Positions 1 to 8,581 of a DNA stretch of 34,237 nt are shown piece by piece. The first letter of the stretch is position 1, and each line of letters opens with the position of its first letter. The stretch covers positions 1 through 34,237 of the forward strand of contig JAURGS010000002.1 in assembly GCA_030833685.1 (NCBI GenBank). Direction: 5' to 3'. The position numbers and the translations under genes were made by a program. Origin of the DNA: Rhodoferax sp. (GTDB lineage Bacteria; Pseudomonadota; Gammaproteobacteria; Burkholderiales; Burkholderiaceae_C). The notes under the pieces are model-generated. The model saw only the letters and a list, made by a program, of their open reading frames with translations. It did not search any database and was not told the DNA's origin.

Positions 1-25
1 AGCCCTCTCCCACGCGAATCTTCAT
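1..25 (-). CDS. ispF: IspF N-terminus (2-C-methyl-D-erythritol 2,4-cyclodiphosphate synthase), partial
   Basis: Only the first eight codons are inside the window. They read MKIRVGEG on the minus strand from an ATG at 25, and the rest lies left of the window. This matches the usual IspF start, where a short beta strand leads into the G-x-D-x-H metal-binding motif. The ATG begins 7 nt after the ispD stop codon, and ispD-ispF is a standard gene order for the MEP isoprenoid pathway. The call depends on this short peptide plus synteny. Confidence 0.7.
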
Positions 26-32
26 GATCAGT

Positions 33-791
33 TCACTCCTGTTTGGTGGTGGTCCGTGCCCGCGCCAGCAAGATCAGCTCGGCCAGCGCAAAGTCGGGTG
101 GATAGGTGAGCTTGAAGTTCTGGGGGTCCCCCAAGACCAAACGGGGCTGCAGGCCTAGGATCTCGACTGCACTGGCCTCGTCGGTCACTTGATCCCCGGC
201 AACCTCCAGTGCTTCAAGCAGACTGCCAATACGAAACATCTGCGGTGTTTGAGCCAGCCATTTGTCCGACCGATCCAGGGTGGACTGCACGCGCTCTCCT
301 GCGGCACGCTTCAAAGTGTCTGCCAAAGGGACGGCCAATAGCCCGCCAACCTCGTCGTCCTGGCAAGCGCTGATCAAGGACTGAATGTCTGAGCTGCGGA
401 TGAGGCAGCGCGCCACGTCGTGCACCAGAACCCAGTCGTGGGCAAGTGCGCCATCATCCACCAACGCCTTGAGGCCATTGAAAACACTGGCAGCCCGGCT
501 GTGTCCGCCAACATCGTGAACCCGGCAGTTGCCCGTGCACATACCCTGTTCCTGCACAAAGTGGTCACCAGGTGCAGTAACCACGATCACACCGCTCAAA
601 CCAGTGACGCCAGCGAACGCGTCAAGGGTGTGTTGCAAAAGTGTTTGCCCAGCCAGCACCCGGTATTGTTTGGGGACAGATGAGCCAGAACGAGAACCGC
701 CGCCAGCACATGGCAACAAGGCCCAAATTTTGGGGCCAGTTGCCCGGTGTGTTGCGAGATGTTGGGGTGAATTCATGAAGGAAGTGTGCAT
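33..791 (-). CDS. ispD: IspD, 2-C-methyl-D-erythritol 4-phosphate cytidylyltransferase
   Basis: IspD transfers CMP from CTP to methylerythritol 4-phosphate in the MEP pathway of isoprenoid synthesis. The 252-residue product has the cytidylyltransferase signature near its N-terminus (ALLPCAGGGSR followed by VPKQY), the substrate loop LVHDVARCLI and the C-terminal ADTLKR / KLTYPPD regions expected of the family. It is slightly longer than the usual 225-240 residues because of an N-terminal extension. An alternative ATG at 776 (MNSPQH) would remove five residues. Neither start has a convincing Shine-Dalgarno sequence, so the start is uncertain. It is followed directly by ispF, probably in one operon, and is divergent from mfd. 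Confidence 0.93.
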   Translation of the reverse strand: MHTSFMNSPQHLATHRATGPKIWALLPCAGGGSRSGSSVPKQYRVLAGQTLLQHTLDAFAGVTGLSGVIVVTAPGDHFVQEQGMCTGNCRVHDVGGHSRAASVFNGLKALVDDGALAHDWVLVHDVARCLIRSSDIQSLISACQDDEVGGLLAVPLADTLKRAAGERVQSTLDRSDKWLAQTPQMFRIGSLLEALEVAGDQVTDEASAVEILGLQPRLVLGDPQNFKLTYPPDFALAELILLARARTTTKQE

Positions 792-810
792 TCTAGAATC
801 AGCACATCGG

Positions 811-850
811 ACACCCCGCCATTTTCTTGAGCGGGGTGTATGCGTTTTTT
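811..850 (+). terminator. Terminator-like hairpin in the mfd leader
   Basis: ACACCCCGC (811-819) pairs perfectly with GCGGGGTGT (831-839), giving a 9-bp stem with an 11-nt loop. Six T residues follow at 845-850. On the plus strand this resembles an intrinsic terminator, yet it lies 16 nt before the mfd ATG and between divergent ispD and mfd. It can be a leader attenuator for mfd or simply a roadblock to antisense transcription. The T tract starts 5 nt after the stem, so it would be a weak terminator. Confidence 0.45.
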
Positions 851-865
851 CTCCCTAAAGTCACC

Positions 866-3800
866 ATGGACCTGCCCAAACTTACCGCTGCGCAACGTTT
901 TGCATGGCACCGCCCGCCAGGCTCAGCCGATGCACTGATGTTGTCAGCGCTGGCCCAGCGCGAAAAGCGCTTAGGTAAGGTCATGGCCATTGTGGTGTCT
1001 GACCCCGCAGACGCCCAGCGCCTGCTGGACGAAATCAGCTTTTTCGACCCCGATCTGCGCTGTGTGCAGTTCCCGGATTGGGAGACATTGCCTTACGACA
1101 GTTTCTCGCCGCACCAGGACCTCATCAGTGAACGGCTGTCAACCTTGTGGCGAATTGGGCAGCGCGACGCCAAGTCCGGCGCGGACGTGATCCTGGTTCC
1201 CGCCACCACAGCGCTGTACCGACTAGCCCCACCACGTTTTTTGGCCGCCACGACCTTTGATTTCAAAGTCAAACAACAGCTCAATGAAGCCAAACTCAAG
1301 GCACAGCTCACCCTGGCGGGTTACAACCATGTTTCACAGGTGGTCGGGCCCGGCGAATACGCGGTGCGCGGCGGTCTGATCGACCTGTTTCCGATGGGTA
1401 GCCCGGTGCCCTTTCGCATCGATTTATTTGACGACGAGATCGACAGCATCCGCACCTTTGATCCGGATACACAGCGCAGTTTGTACCCGGTACCGGAGGT
1501 TCGACTTCTTCCTGGCAGAGAATTTCCGATGGATGACAGCGCACGCGTGCTGTTTAGAAATCGGTGGCGGGAACTGCTCGAAGGCGACCCGACCAAAAGC
1601 CGCATTTACAAAGACATGGGCGCAGGCGTTGCCACCGCGGGCATCGAGTACTACTTGCCCTTGTTTTTCGAGGAAACCGCAACCGTTTTTGATTACCTCG
1701 GGAAAGAGGCGGTCGTCGTGCTGCACGGCGATCTTGAGCCTGCGCTAATGCAATTCTGGCAAGACACCCGCGAGCGTTATCGCCTGATGCGCGGTGACCC
1801 GGAGCGACCGATTCTTCCGCCCGAGGCCCTGTTTCTCAGCATCGAGGCGCTCTACACCGAGCTCAATCCATATGCGCAACTAGCCATGCGCGAGCCGCCA
1901 GCGTTGACGGCTCGCGCTGGTTTGGAGCCCATGCCTGATGTGACCGCCAACCGAGGCAGCGAGGATCCCCTGGGCCGCCTCAAGCATCACCTCCAGAGCT
2001 CGCCGCACCGCACCTTGGTGCTCGCAGAGAGCGATGGACGGCGTGCCAGCCTGCTCGACTATTTGCGTGCCAGCCAGCTCGATGCGCCCTCCTTCGACAG
2101 CCTGGGGGAGTTTCTGGCCAGCTCGCAGCGCTTAGGGATCGCAACCAGCAACCTGAACACCGGATTCATCTGGCCAGAGCAAGGCATTGCCTTTGTTACC
2201 GAAACCGAATTGTTCTCTGCGCCACCTGCGATTCGAAGGCGAAAAAAGCAAGAGCAGGTTAGCGACGTTGATGCCTTGATCAAAGACTTGAGCGAGCTCA
2301 AGGTCGGTGACCCGGTCGTACACGCCAGCCATGGTATTGGCCGCTACCGTGGCCTGATCCACCTGGATTTGGGTCAGCGCCTGGCTGACGGCTCTGCCGA
2401 AGTTCAGGAATTCCTGCATCTGGAGTACGCTGACCAGGCAACGCTTTACGTACCAGTCAGCCAGCTGCATCTGATAAGCCGCTACACCGGGGTGGGTGCT
2501 GATGAAGCGCCCTTGCACAAACTCGGCAGCGGCCAATGGGACAAAGCCAAACGAAAAGCTGCTCAGCAAGTTCGCGACAGCGCAGCCGAGTTGCTCAACA
2601 TCTACGCGCGTCGTGCCGCACGCCAGGGGCACGCGTTTCGCTACAGCCCGAACGACTACGAGGCTTTTGCCAATGACTTCGGTTTTGAGGAGACCGCTGA
2701 CCAAAAAGCGGCGATCCATGCCGTGATTCAGGACATGATCAGCCCCCTACCCATGGACCGCCTGGTCTGCGGGGACGTCGGTTTTGGCAAAACCGAGGTG
2801 GCCTTGCGAGCGGCCTTCATCGCCGTCACCGGTGGTAAACAGGTGGCACTGCTCGCGCCCACCACGCTGTTGGCCGAGCAGCACCACCAGACCCTGATCG
2901 ACCGTTTTGCCAAGTGGCCGGTCAAAGTGACCGAGGTCAGCCGGTTTCGCTCCCCTAAGGAGGTCCAGCTTGCGCTGCAGGGCTTGGAGGACGGCACCGT
3001 GGACATCGTCGTGGGCACCCACAAGCTTTTATCCAAGGAAGTGCAGTTCAAAAACCTGGGGCTGCTGATCATCGACGAAGAGCATCGCTTTGGTGTTCGC
3101 CACAAAGAAACCATGAAGGCGCTTCGCGCCGAGGTTGACGTGCTCACCCTGACCGCCACACCAATCCCCAGAACTTTAGGAATGGCCTTGGAAGGATTTC
3201 GCGACATGAGCGTGATCGCCACCGCCCCGCAGCGTCGACTGGCCATCAAGACCTTTGTGCGCTCAGAGGGCAGCGGCGTGATCCGTGAAGCAGTGCTGCG
3301 CGAACTCAAGCGCGGCGGCCAAGTCTACTTTTTGCACAACGAGGTGGAGACCATCGAAAACCGGCGTCTGGCGCTTGAGCAGCTACTGCCCGAGGCGCGC
3401 ATCGCCGTTGCCCACGGCCAGATGCCTGAGCGCCAGCTCGAGGCGGTGATGCGCGACTTCGTCAGTCAGCGCAGCAACCTGCTGCTGTGTTCGACCATCA
3501 TAGAAACCGGCATTGACGTTCCCAGCGCCAACACCATTGTCATTGCGCGCGCAGACAAGTTTGGCCTGGCGCAGTTGCACCAGCTGCGTGGACGCGTGGG
3601 CAGAAGCCATCACCAGGCTTATGCCTACCTCATGGTGCCCGACCTGCAAGGCCTGAGCAAAGCGGCTGCGCAAAGACTGGATGCCATACAGGCCATGGAA
3701 GAACTCGGTAGCGGCTTTTACCTGGCGATGCACGACCTGGAGATCCGCGGCGCTGGCGAGGTGCTGGGTGACAACCAAAGCGGCAACATGATGGAGATCG

Positions 3801-4348
3801 GCTTTCAGCTGTACAACGACATGCTCAGCGAAGCTGTGCGCTGCCTGAAGTCTGGCGTGGAGCCCGACCTACTCAGCCCATTGCACGCGGTAACCGAAAT
3901 CAACCTGCATGCGCCCGCCCTGCTGCCCAGTGACTACTGTGGCGACGTTCACCTGCGCCTGTCTTTTTACAAACGACTCGCCTCGGCCAAGTCTGCCGAC
4001 CAGGTCGACCTGTTGCAAGAGGAGATCGTCGATCGGTTTGGCAAGCTGCCATCGCCCTCGCAATGCCTGATCGAGGTGCACCGCCTGCGCATTTTCAGTC
4101 AGACCTATGGCGTGCTCAAGGTAGACGCGGGCCCAGCCGTGATCACGCTGTCGTTCAAAAAAGACCCCCCGGTTGACCCCCTGAGCATCATGACCTTGAT
4201 GCAGAAAAATCGGCATATCAAGTTGGCGGGTAATGACAAACTGCGCATCGAGCGCGCGCTGGACGAGCCTCAAAAACGCGCCCACCTGGTACGCGATGTG
4301 TTGCGCAGTCTTAGCCTCATGCCCCAAGCTGTAGCACAATTGAGTTAA
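866..4348 (+). CDS. mfd: Mfd, transcription-repair coupling factor
   Basis: Mfd removes RNA polymerase stalled at DNA lesions and recruits UvrA. From the ATG at 866 the product is 1160 residues, close to E. coli Mfd (1148). It shows the UvrB-homology region at the N-terminus (FPDWETLPYDSFSPH), the RNA-polymerase-interaction domain start (LKVGDPVVHASHGIGRYRG, about residue 478), Walker A GDVGFGKT (636-643), DEEH (about 737), the QLRGRVGRS helicase motif (about 906) and the translocation region FYLAMHDLEIRGAGEVLG. The open frame extends 13 codons further up to a TTG at 827, but this overlaps the leader hairpin, so I prefer ATG 866. The Shine-Dalgarno is weak (CTAAAG). Confidence 0.96.
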   Translation: MDLPKLTAAQRFAWHRPPGSADALMLSALAQREKRLGKVMAIVVSDPADAQRLLDEISFFDPDLRCVQFPDWETLPYDSFSPHQDLISERLSTLWRIGQRDAKSGADVILVPATTALYRLAPPRFLAATTFDFKVKQQLNEAKLKAQLTLAGYNHVSQVVGPGEYAVRGGLIDLFPMGSPVPFRIDLFDDEIDSIRTFDPDTQRSLYPVPEVRLLPGREFPMDDSARVLFRNRWRELLEGDPTKSRIYKDMGAGVATAGIEYYLPLFFEETATVFDYLGKEAVVVLHGDLEPALMQFWQDTRERYRLMRGDPERPILPPEALFLSIEALYTELNPYAQLAMREPPALTARAGLEPMPDVTANRGSEDPLGRLKHHLQSSPHRTLVLAESDGRRASLLDYLRASQLDAPSFDSLGEFLASSQRLGIATSNLNTGFIWPEQGIAFVTETELFSAPPAIRRRKKQEQVSDVDALIKDLSELKVGDPVVHASHGIGRYRGLIHLDLGQRLADGSAEVQEFLHLEYADQATLYVPVSQLHLISRYTGVGADEAPLHKLGSGQWDKAKRKAAQQVRDSAAELLNIYARRAARQGHAFRYSPNDYEAFANDFGFEETADQKAAIHAVIQDMISPLPMDRLVCGDVGFGKTEVALRAAFIAVTGGKQVALLAPTTLLAEQHHQTLIDRFAKWPVKVTEVSRFRSPKEVQLALQGLEDGTVDIVVGTHKLLSKEVQFKNLGLLIIDEEHRFGVRHKETMKALRAEVDVLTLTATPIPRTLGMALEGFRDMSVIATAPQRRLAIKTFVRSEGSGVIREAVLRELKRGGQVYFLHNEVETIENRRLALEQLLPEARIAVAHGQMPERQLEAVMRDFVSQRSNLLLCSTIIETGIDVPSANTIVIARADKFGLAQLHQLRGRVGRSHHQAYAYLMVPDLQGLSKAAAQRLDAIQAMEELGSGFYLAMHDLEIRGAGEVLGDNQSGNMMEIGFQLYNDMLSEAVRCLKSGVEPDLLSPLHAVTEINLHAPALLPSDYCGDVHLRLSFYKRLASAKSADQVDLLQEEIVDRFGKLPSPSQCLIEVHRLRIFSQTYGVLKVDAGPAVITLSFKKDPPVDPLSIMTLMQKNRHIKLAGNDKLRIERALDEPQKRAHLVRDVLRSLSLMPQAVAQLS

Positions 4349-4373
4349 TCGAAATCTGAATCAAGAGACTACG

Positions 4374-4979
4374 GTGATTGCGCTGGACAAACCCCCACTT
4401 CGCGACCTCGCCCGATTGCGCGTTTTCATCCGATCGATGGCCGATCTGGTTGAGCGCGAACAGGATGAAGCCACCCTGCTCAATCAAGGGTCGGAATTAC
4501 TGAGCGAACTGATCTCCCATGATGACTGGCTGCCCGACGCATACGCCCAGCCCAGCCCGGTTCGCTACCGACAGTACTTGTTGTACGCCGACGTCCGGCA
4601 GAAATTTTCAGTCGTCAGTTTCGTCTGGGGCCCGGGACAGGAAACACCGATTCACAATCACACGGTTTGGGGTTTGATCGGCCAGCTGCGAGGCAAAGAG
4701 GTCACACAACCGTTTGTCCTCAATGAAAAGGGTTTGCCCATGCTACAGGGCAAACCCATCACCATGCGCGCTGGCGATGTCTCGGCGGTTTCGCCCACGA
4801 TTGGTGACTTACACGCCGTGCGAAATGCCAGCGCCAGTGAGGTTGCCATCAGCATCCATGTGTACGGTGGCAATATCGGCACATTACAGCGCAGCGCGAT
4901 TAGCAAAACCGGCGAGAAGAAAATGTTTGTCTCCGGGTATAGCAACGCCTCCATACCCAACCTTTGGGACGCACCCTGA
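4374..4979 (+). CDS. Gln-type thiol dioxygenase, 3-mercaptopropionate dioxygenase-like
   Basis: This 201-residue cupin protein should oxidise a small thiol (3-mercaptopropionate or cysteine) to its sulfinic acid with O2 and Fe(II). The three iron-binding histidines are visible as H94 and H96 (PIHNHTVWG) and H147 (GDLHAV). The Ser-His-Tyr triad of the family is S160, H162, Y164 (SIHVY). Q67 in RYRQYLL aligns with Arg60 of mammalian cysteine dioxygenase; Gln there marks the mercaptopropionate-preferring bacterial type, and the segment FSVVSFVWGPGQ is close to my recollection of the Pseudomonas enzyme. The start is GTG at 4374 with AAGAG 7 nt upstream. It follows mfd by 25 nt and precedes a rhodanese-family gene. 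Exact substrate preference is inference. Confidence 0.88.
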   Translation: MIALDKPPLRDLARLRVFIRSMADLVEREQDEATLLNQGSELLSELISHDDWLPDAYAQPSPVRYRQYLLYADVRQKFSVVSFVWGPGQETPIHNHTVWGLIGQLRGKEVTQPFVLNEKGLPMLQGKPITMRAGDVSAVSPTIGDLHAVRNASASEVAISIHVYGGNIGTLQRSAISKTGEKKMFVSGYSNASIPNLWDAP

Positions 4980-5056
4980 TCCTGAAGAGCCCAGGCCAGG
5001 GGTGATTCGGGGCTACAAATCCTTGTCGTGAAAACCACCATTGCAGAAGAAGACCC

Positions 5057-6676
5057 GTGAGCGCTTTGAAAACCATCACCGTGCAACAGGTTCGGCAATC
5101 TCTCCTCGAAAAAATCGAGATCGCCTTGATAGACCTGCGTGAAGAGGCCTTGTTCGCCATGGCGCACCCGCTGTTCGCGGTGAACATGCCGCTGGGCCGA
5201 ATCGAAGCAGATGCTTGGGTTCGCATTCCGCGACTGGACGCACCGATCGTCCTGCTCGACGACGGGCAAAAGCTCACGCAGCGCGCCGCCCTGGCACTGC
5301 AGCAACTGGGCTACAGCGACATAGGGCTGCTTGAAACCCAGCCCAACGTTGATGGTGAACCCAGTGGTATCGCCGCCTGGGAGGCTGCGGGTGGCGAGCT
5401 GTTTCAGGATGTCAATGTCCCCAGCAAGGCATTTGGGGAGCTCGTCGAATCGGTGCGCCACACCCCTTCGCTGTCAGCACAAGAGGTGCAAGCCTTGCAG
5501 CAGGCGCAAAGCAATATGGTCGTGCTCGACGTGCGCCGCTTTGACGAATACAACACCATGAATATCCCAGGTGGAATTAATGTGCCGGGCGCTGAGCTGG
5601 TCTTGCGTGCGCGCACCATCGCCCCTGACCCAGCCACCCATATCGTGGTGAATTGTGCAGGCCGCACCCGCAGCATCATCGGAACGCAGTCGCTGGTTAA
5701 CGCGGGCATTCCCAACAAGGTCACAGCCTTGCGTAACGGGACGATTGGTTGGACGCTGGCCGGTCAAGCCCTTGAGCACGGGGCCAAGCAACGATTTGGC
5801 GAGGTCTCGGATGCCATGGCTTTGGAGGCTGCGTCTCGCGCGCAAGCGGTTGCCAAGCGCGCTGGCGTCAAGACCATCAGCGCGCAGACCTTGCTGGCCT
5901 ACCAGGCTGAGTCATCTCGCACCACCTATTGCCTGGATGTACGCACACCACAGGAATATGAGAGCGCACACTTGCCAGGTTTTTGGAGTGCCCCTGGCGG
6001 GCAGTTGGTACAAGAAACAGACTTCCACGCGGCAGTCAGAGGTGCCCGCATCGTGCTTTTTGACACCGATGGCGTTCGCGCCAACATGAGCGCTTCCTGG
6101 TTGGCGCAAATGGGGTGGGACGTGGTGGTTCTGGAGCCGCAGCCTGGCTCTGCGCTGACGCAAAAAGGCCCACCAGCCTACCCTGCCCCGTCCTTGCCAA
6201 GCCCAGCACAATGTGTCGATGCCAACACCCTGCACCTGTGGCTGAGCCAGGCCAGTCCTCGCACGCTGGTGCTGGACTTCAGTCCCAGCGCAAATTATGT
6301 GAAATCACATATTCCCGGCGCATGGTTTGTACTGCGCTCAGATCTGGCCCGAGCCTTGCGTAACCTGCCAGCGGCAGATCGCTATGTACTGACCGACAGT
6401 TGCACGCGCCTGGCACGCCATGCGCTGCCCGAGGTCAGCACGCTAACTGGCAAACCGACCTACCTGCTAGAGGGCAGCACGCCCGCCTGGCAAAAAGCTG
6501 GCTTTCCAAGCGATAGTGGCGAGAGCCATTTAGCCAGTCCACGCATTGACCGTTACCGGCGCCCTTACGAAGGTACGGATGCGCCGGCACAAGCCATGCA
6601 GGCCTATTTGGACTGGGAGTTCGGTCTGGTGGCGCAACTCGGTCGCGACGGCACCCACGGCTTTCGGGTGATCTGA
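5057..6676 (+). CDS. Four-domain rhodanese-family protein
   Basis: The 539-residue protein contains four tandem rhodanese-like units, at about residues 8-110, 137-235, 272-365 and 385-490. Each shows the LDVR-type strand and the H/I-P-G loop (for example MNIPGGINVPGAE, AHLPGFWSAPGG, SHIPGAWFV). Only the second unit keeps a catalytic cysteine, C200 in VNCAGRTRS. The equivalent positions in units 1, 3 and 4 read LLDDG, LFDTD and LTDSC, with Asp where Cys should be. It should therefore be a single-active-site sulfurtransferase with three structural or binding units. The start is GTG 5057 preceded by AGAAGA. It lies 77 nt after the thiol dioxygenase, suggesting a role in handling sulfur released from thiols. 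Confidence 0.88.
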   Translation: MSALKTITVQQVRQSLLEKIEIALIDLREEALFAMAHPLFAVNMPLGRIEADAWVRIPRLDAPIVLLDDGQKLTQRAALALQQLGYSDIGLLETQPNVDGEPSGIAAWEAAGGELFQDVNVPSKAFGELVESVRHTPSLSAQEVQALQQAQSNMVVLDVRRFDEYNTMNIPGGINVPGAELVLRARTIAPDPATHIVVNCAGRTRSIIGTQSLVNAGIPNKVTALRNGTIGWTLAGQALEHGAKQRFGEVSDAMALEAASRAQAVAKRAGVKTISAQTLLAYQAESSRTTYCLDVRTPQEYESAHLPGFWSAPGGQLVQETDFHAAVRGARIVLFDTDGVRANMSASWLAQMGWDVVVLEPQPGSALTQKGPPAYPAPSLPSPAQCVDANTLHLWLSQASPRTLVLDFSPSANYVKSHIPGAWFVLRSDLARALRNLPAADRYVLTDSCTRLARHALPEVSTLTGKPTYLLEGSTPAWQKAGFPSDSGESHLASPRIDRYRRPYEGTDAPAQAMQAYLDWEFGLVAQLGRDGTHGFRVI

Positions 6677-6680
6677 AACC

Positions 6681-6697
6681 TTGGGCCTTCCGCCCAA
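6681..6697. terminator. Small hairpin between convergent genes
   Basis: TTGGGC (6681-6686) pairs with GCCCAA (6692-6697) around a CTTCC loop, in the 27-nt gap between the convergent rhodanese and CoA-binding genes. There is no real T tract on either side, so a termination role is only a guess based on location. Confidence 0.3.
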
Positions 6698-6703
6698 AGA
6701 CGC

Positions 6704-7117
6704 CTAGGCGCTCATCATGAGTCGGGCATGCTCAACTTTGAGGCAACGATTCATCACCGATTGAAGACCAGCGGCCTGCGCCAATTCATGCGCCTGCTGG
6801 TTAGCGATGCCCATTTGCTGCCACAGGCAGGACGCGCCCACCGCCACCGCGCTGTGCGCTACAGGCAATACATCCTCGGTACGGCGAAAAACATCGACCA
6901 GGTCAACCTTAAACCCAATGTCTTCCAGCGTCGCGTAGCAGGTTTCACCCAACACCGTTTGAAACCGCGGATTGACGGGAACGATCTGGTACCCCTGGGC
7001 CTGCATGTAGGCCGATACGTAATGGCTAGGCCGATCGGGCTTGTCTGAAATCCCCACCACCGCTATCGTTTGGCATCGGCGCAGGATTTCGCGAAGGAAT
7101 TCATCAGACTCTGTCAT
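6704..7117 (-). CDS. CoA-binding domain protein, YccU-like
   Basis: The 137-residue protein is one Rossmann-type CoA-binding domain. Typical features are IAVVGISDKPDRPSHYV near the N-terminus, YQIVPVNP, a DLVDVFRR strand, LWQQMGI and the C-terminal MNRCLKVEH. This matches the YccU / CoA_binding_2 family, whose cellular role is not established. It is convergent with the rhodanese gene and runs in the same direction as the MFS gene 70 nt upstream of it. No catalytic assignment is possible. Confidence 0.85.
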   Translation of the reverse strand: MTESDEFLREILRRCQTIAVVGISDKPDRPSHYVSAYMQAQGYQIVPVNPRFQTVLGETCYATLEDIGFKVDLVDVFRRTEDVLPVAHSAVAVGASCLWQQMGIANQQAHELAQAAGLQSVMNRCLKVEHARLMMSA

Positions 7118-7187
7118 CTTGGCCTCACTGGGAAAACAAAGTCATTCTAGGATCACGCGCAGGCTGCGTGCGCCACAGGCACGGATC

Positions 7188-8420
7188 TCAGCTGTTTCTC
7201 ATGTACCGCCAGGCGATAGCACCAGCGACAAGCTGAAAAAACGCAATCGCGGCCACACTGGCGGGCCAGGCATACCACTCGTAGGCCAAGCCAGTGACCA
7301 CGGTGCCGGCAGCGCCGCCTGCGTAGTAGCTCATGTAGTACAGGCCGGTGGCCAGCGAGCGCCCCTGGGTAACCCGATCGGCAATACGGCTGATGGTTGC
7401 AGACTGGCACACGAATACGCCACAAGAACACAACACCAAGCCCACCAGAACGACCAAGAGATGAGGAATCAGCGTCAGCGCAAGCCCTAGCGCGCCAGCG
7501 CACAAGCCACCCAGCATGGATGGCAGATAGCCATGGCGTGCAATCAGCGGGCCTGCAAACGGCGTTGCAAAAGCACCAACCAAATAAACCATAAAAATAT
7601 TGGCCAGACCGGCGGAACTGAGCCTAAACGGCGCCTGAGCCAAGTGGAAGTTGATATAGGTGAACGTGCCAACCATGGTGAACAGCACGCAAAAACCGAC
7701 AGCACAGATAGCCAGTAAACGCTTATTTCGCAAATGCTGGGCGAGCATTGCCATGGCACCTGCAATATTGCGATTGGCAACGAAATGGCGTGACTCTGGC
7801 AAGGACCGCCAGACCCATATTGCCCCCAAGAGATTGATCAAGGCGAGGACCCAAAATCCGGAGCGCCAACTCAGCCAGTCTGCAAAATGACCGGTGATGA
7901 AACGGCCACTGAACCCCCCCATCACGGTGCCACCCACATACGTGGTGGTCATTTTGGCAAGCGTACTGCCCTGGAACTCCTCAGACAGGTAGGCGATCAG
8001 GACGACTACGATTCCTGGCACCGCCAGGCCCTGCAGAAAACGCATCAGCAGAACCACCCACAGGCTTTGCGACATCGCGATCAACGCTGTGGGCACCGTC
8101 AGCGCAAACATGGATATCACCATCAGCTGGCGACGACCCCAAGCATCTGACAGCATGCCCATGAACGGCGAGACCAGCGCAATAGCCAGAACGCTCACAC
8201 CCACGGTCAGGCCGGCTTGCGCGGGTGTGATGTTCAAGTCCTGGGTCACCAGCGGCAAAACGGCCTGCATGGCGTAGACGTTGAGAAAAGAGAAAAAACC
8301 CAGAATCCAGACGATAGAGCGCGAGGCCTGTGCCTGTGTGGCTTTGGGCTGGTACCGAGTCCAATTCACTTCAAGTCCTGTCTTCGCGAATGCCCGCATT
8401 GTCCCGCGCCTTGGATTCAT
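7188..8420 (-). CDS. Major facilitator superfamily transporter, YnfM-like
   Basis: The 410-residue product has about twelve hydrophobic helices. It carries the MFS signature between helices 2 and 3 (GMLSDAWGRRQLM) and a second-half counterpart near LIARHGYLPS. It resembles the arabinose-efflux/YnfM group of drug-proton antiporters; the substrate cannot be read from sequence. The ATG at 8420 gives a long hydrophilic N-terminus, and ATG 8399 (MRAFAKTG) is an alternative. It is divergent from dsdA with about 160 nt between start codons, so co-regulation with D-serine catabolism is possible. Confidence 0.85.
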   Translation of the reverse strand: MNPRRGTMRAFAKTGLEVNWTRYQPKATQAQASRSIVWILGFFSFLNVYAMQAVLPLVTQDLNITPAQAGLTVGVSVLAIALVSPFMGMLSDAWGRRQLMVISMFALTVPTALIAMSQSLWVVLLMRFLQGLAVPGIVVVLIAYLSEEFQGSTLAKMTTTYVGGTVMGGFSGRFITGHFADWLSWRSGFWVLALINLLGAIWVWRSLPESRHFVANRNIAGAMAMLAQHLRNKRLLAICAVGFCVLFTMVGTFTYINFHLAQAPFRLSSAGLANIFMVYLVGAFATPFAGPLIARHGYLPSMLGGLCAGALGLALTLIPHLLVVLVGLVLCSCGVFVCQSATISRIADRVTQGRSLATGLYYMSYYAGGAAGTVVTGLAYEWYAWPASVAAIAFFQLVAGAIAWRYMRNS

Positions 8421-8581
8421 ACCTGGGTATGCGCAAAAAACAAATGTGCAGGCACTGTGACACTGATTTTTCTCCTGTGCGGAGTAAAAAATGCCAAGTG
8501 TTCAGCGCTACCCTCCTGCGCATGGCCTCAGTTCAGGCCTCACAGAAAAAAGCTTCTCGGCCAGCAAGCCAAAATACAACC

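Noticed and set aside
8330..8581. 84-codon N-terminal extension of dsdA
   Set aside because: It would overlap the divergent MFS coding region, and the DsdA length and N-terminal similarity fit ATG 8582.
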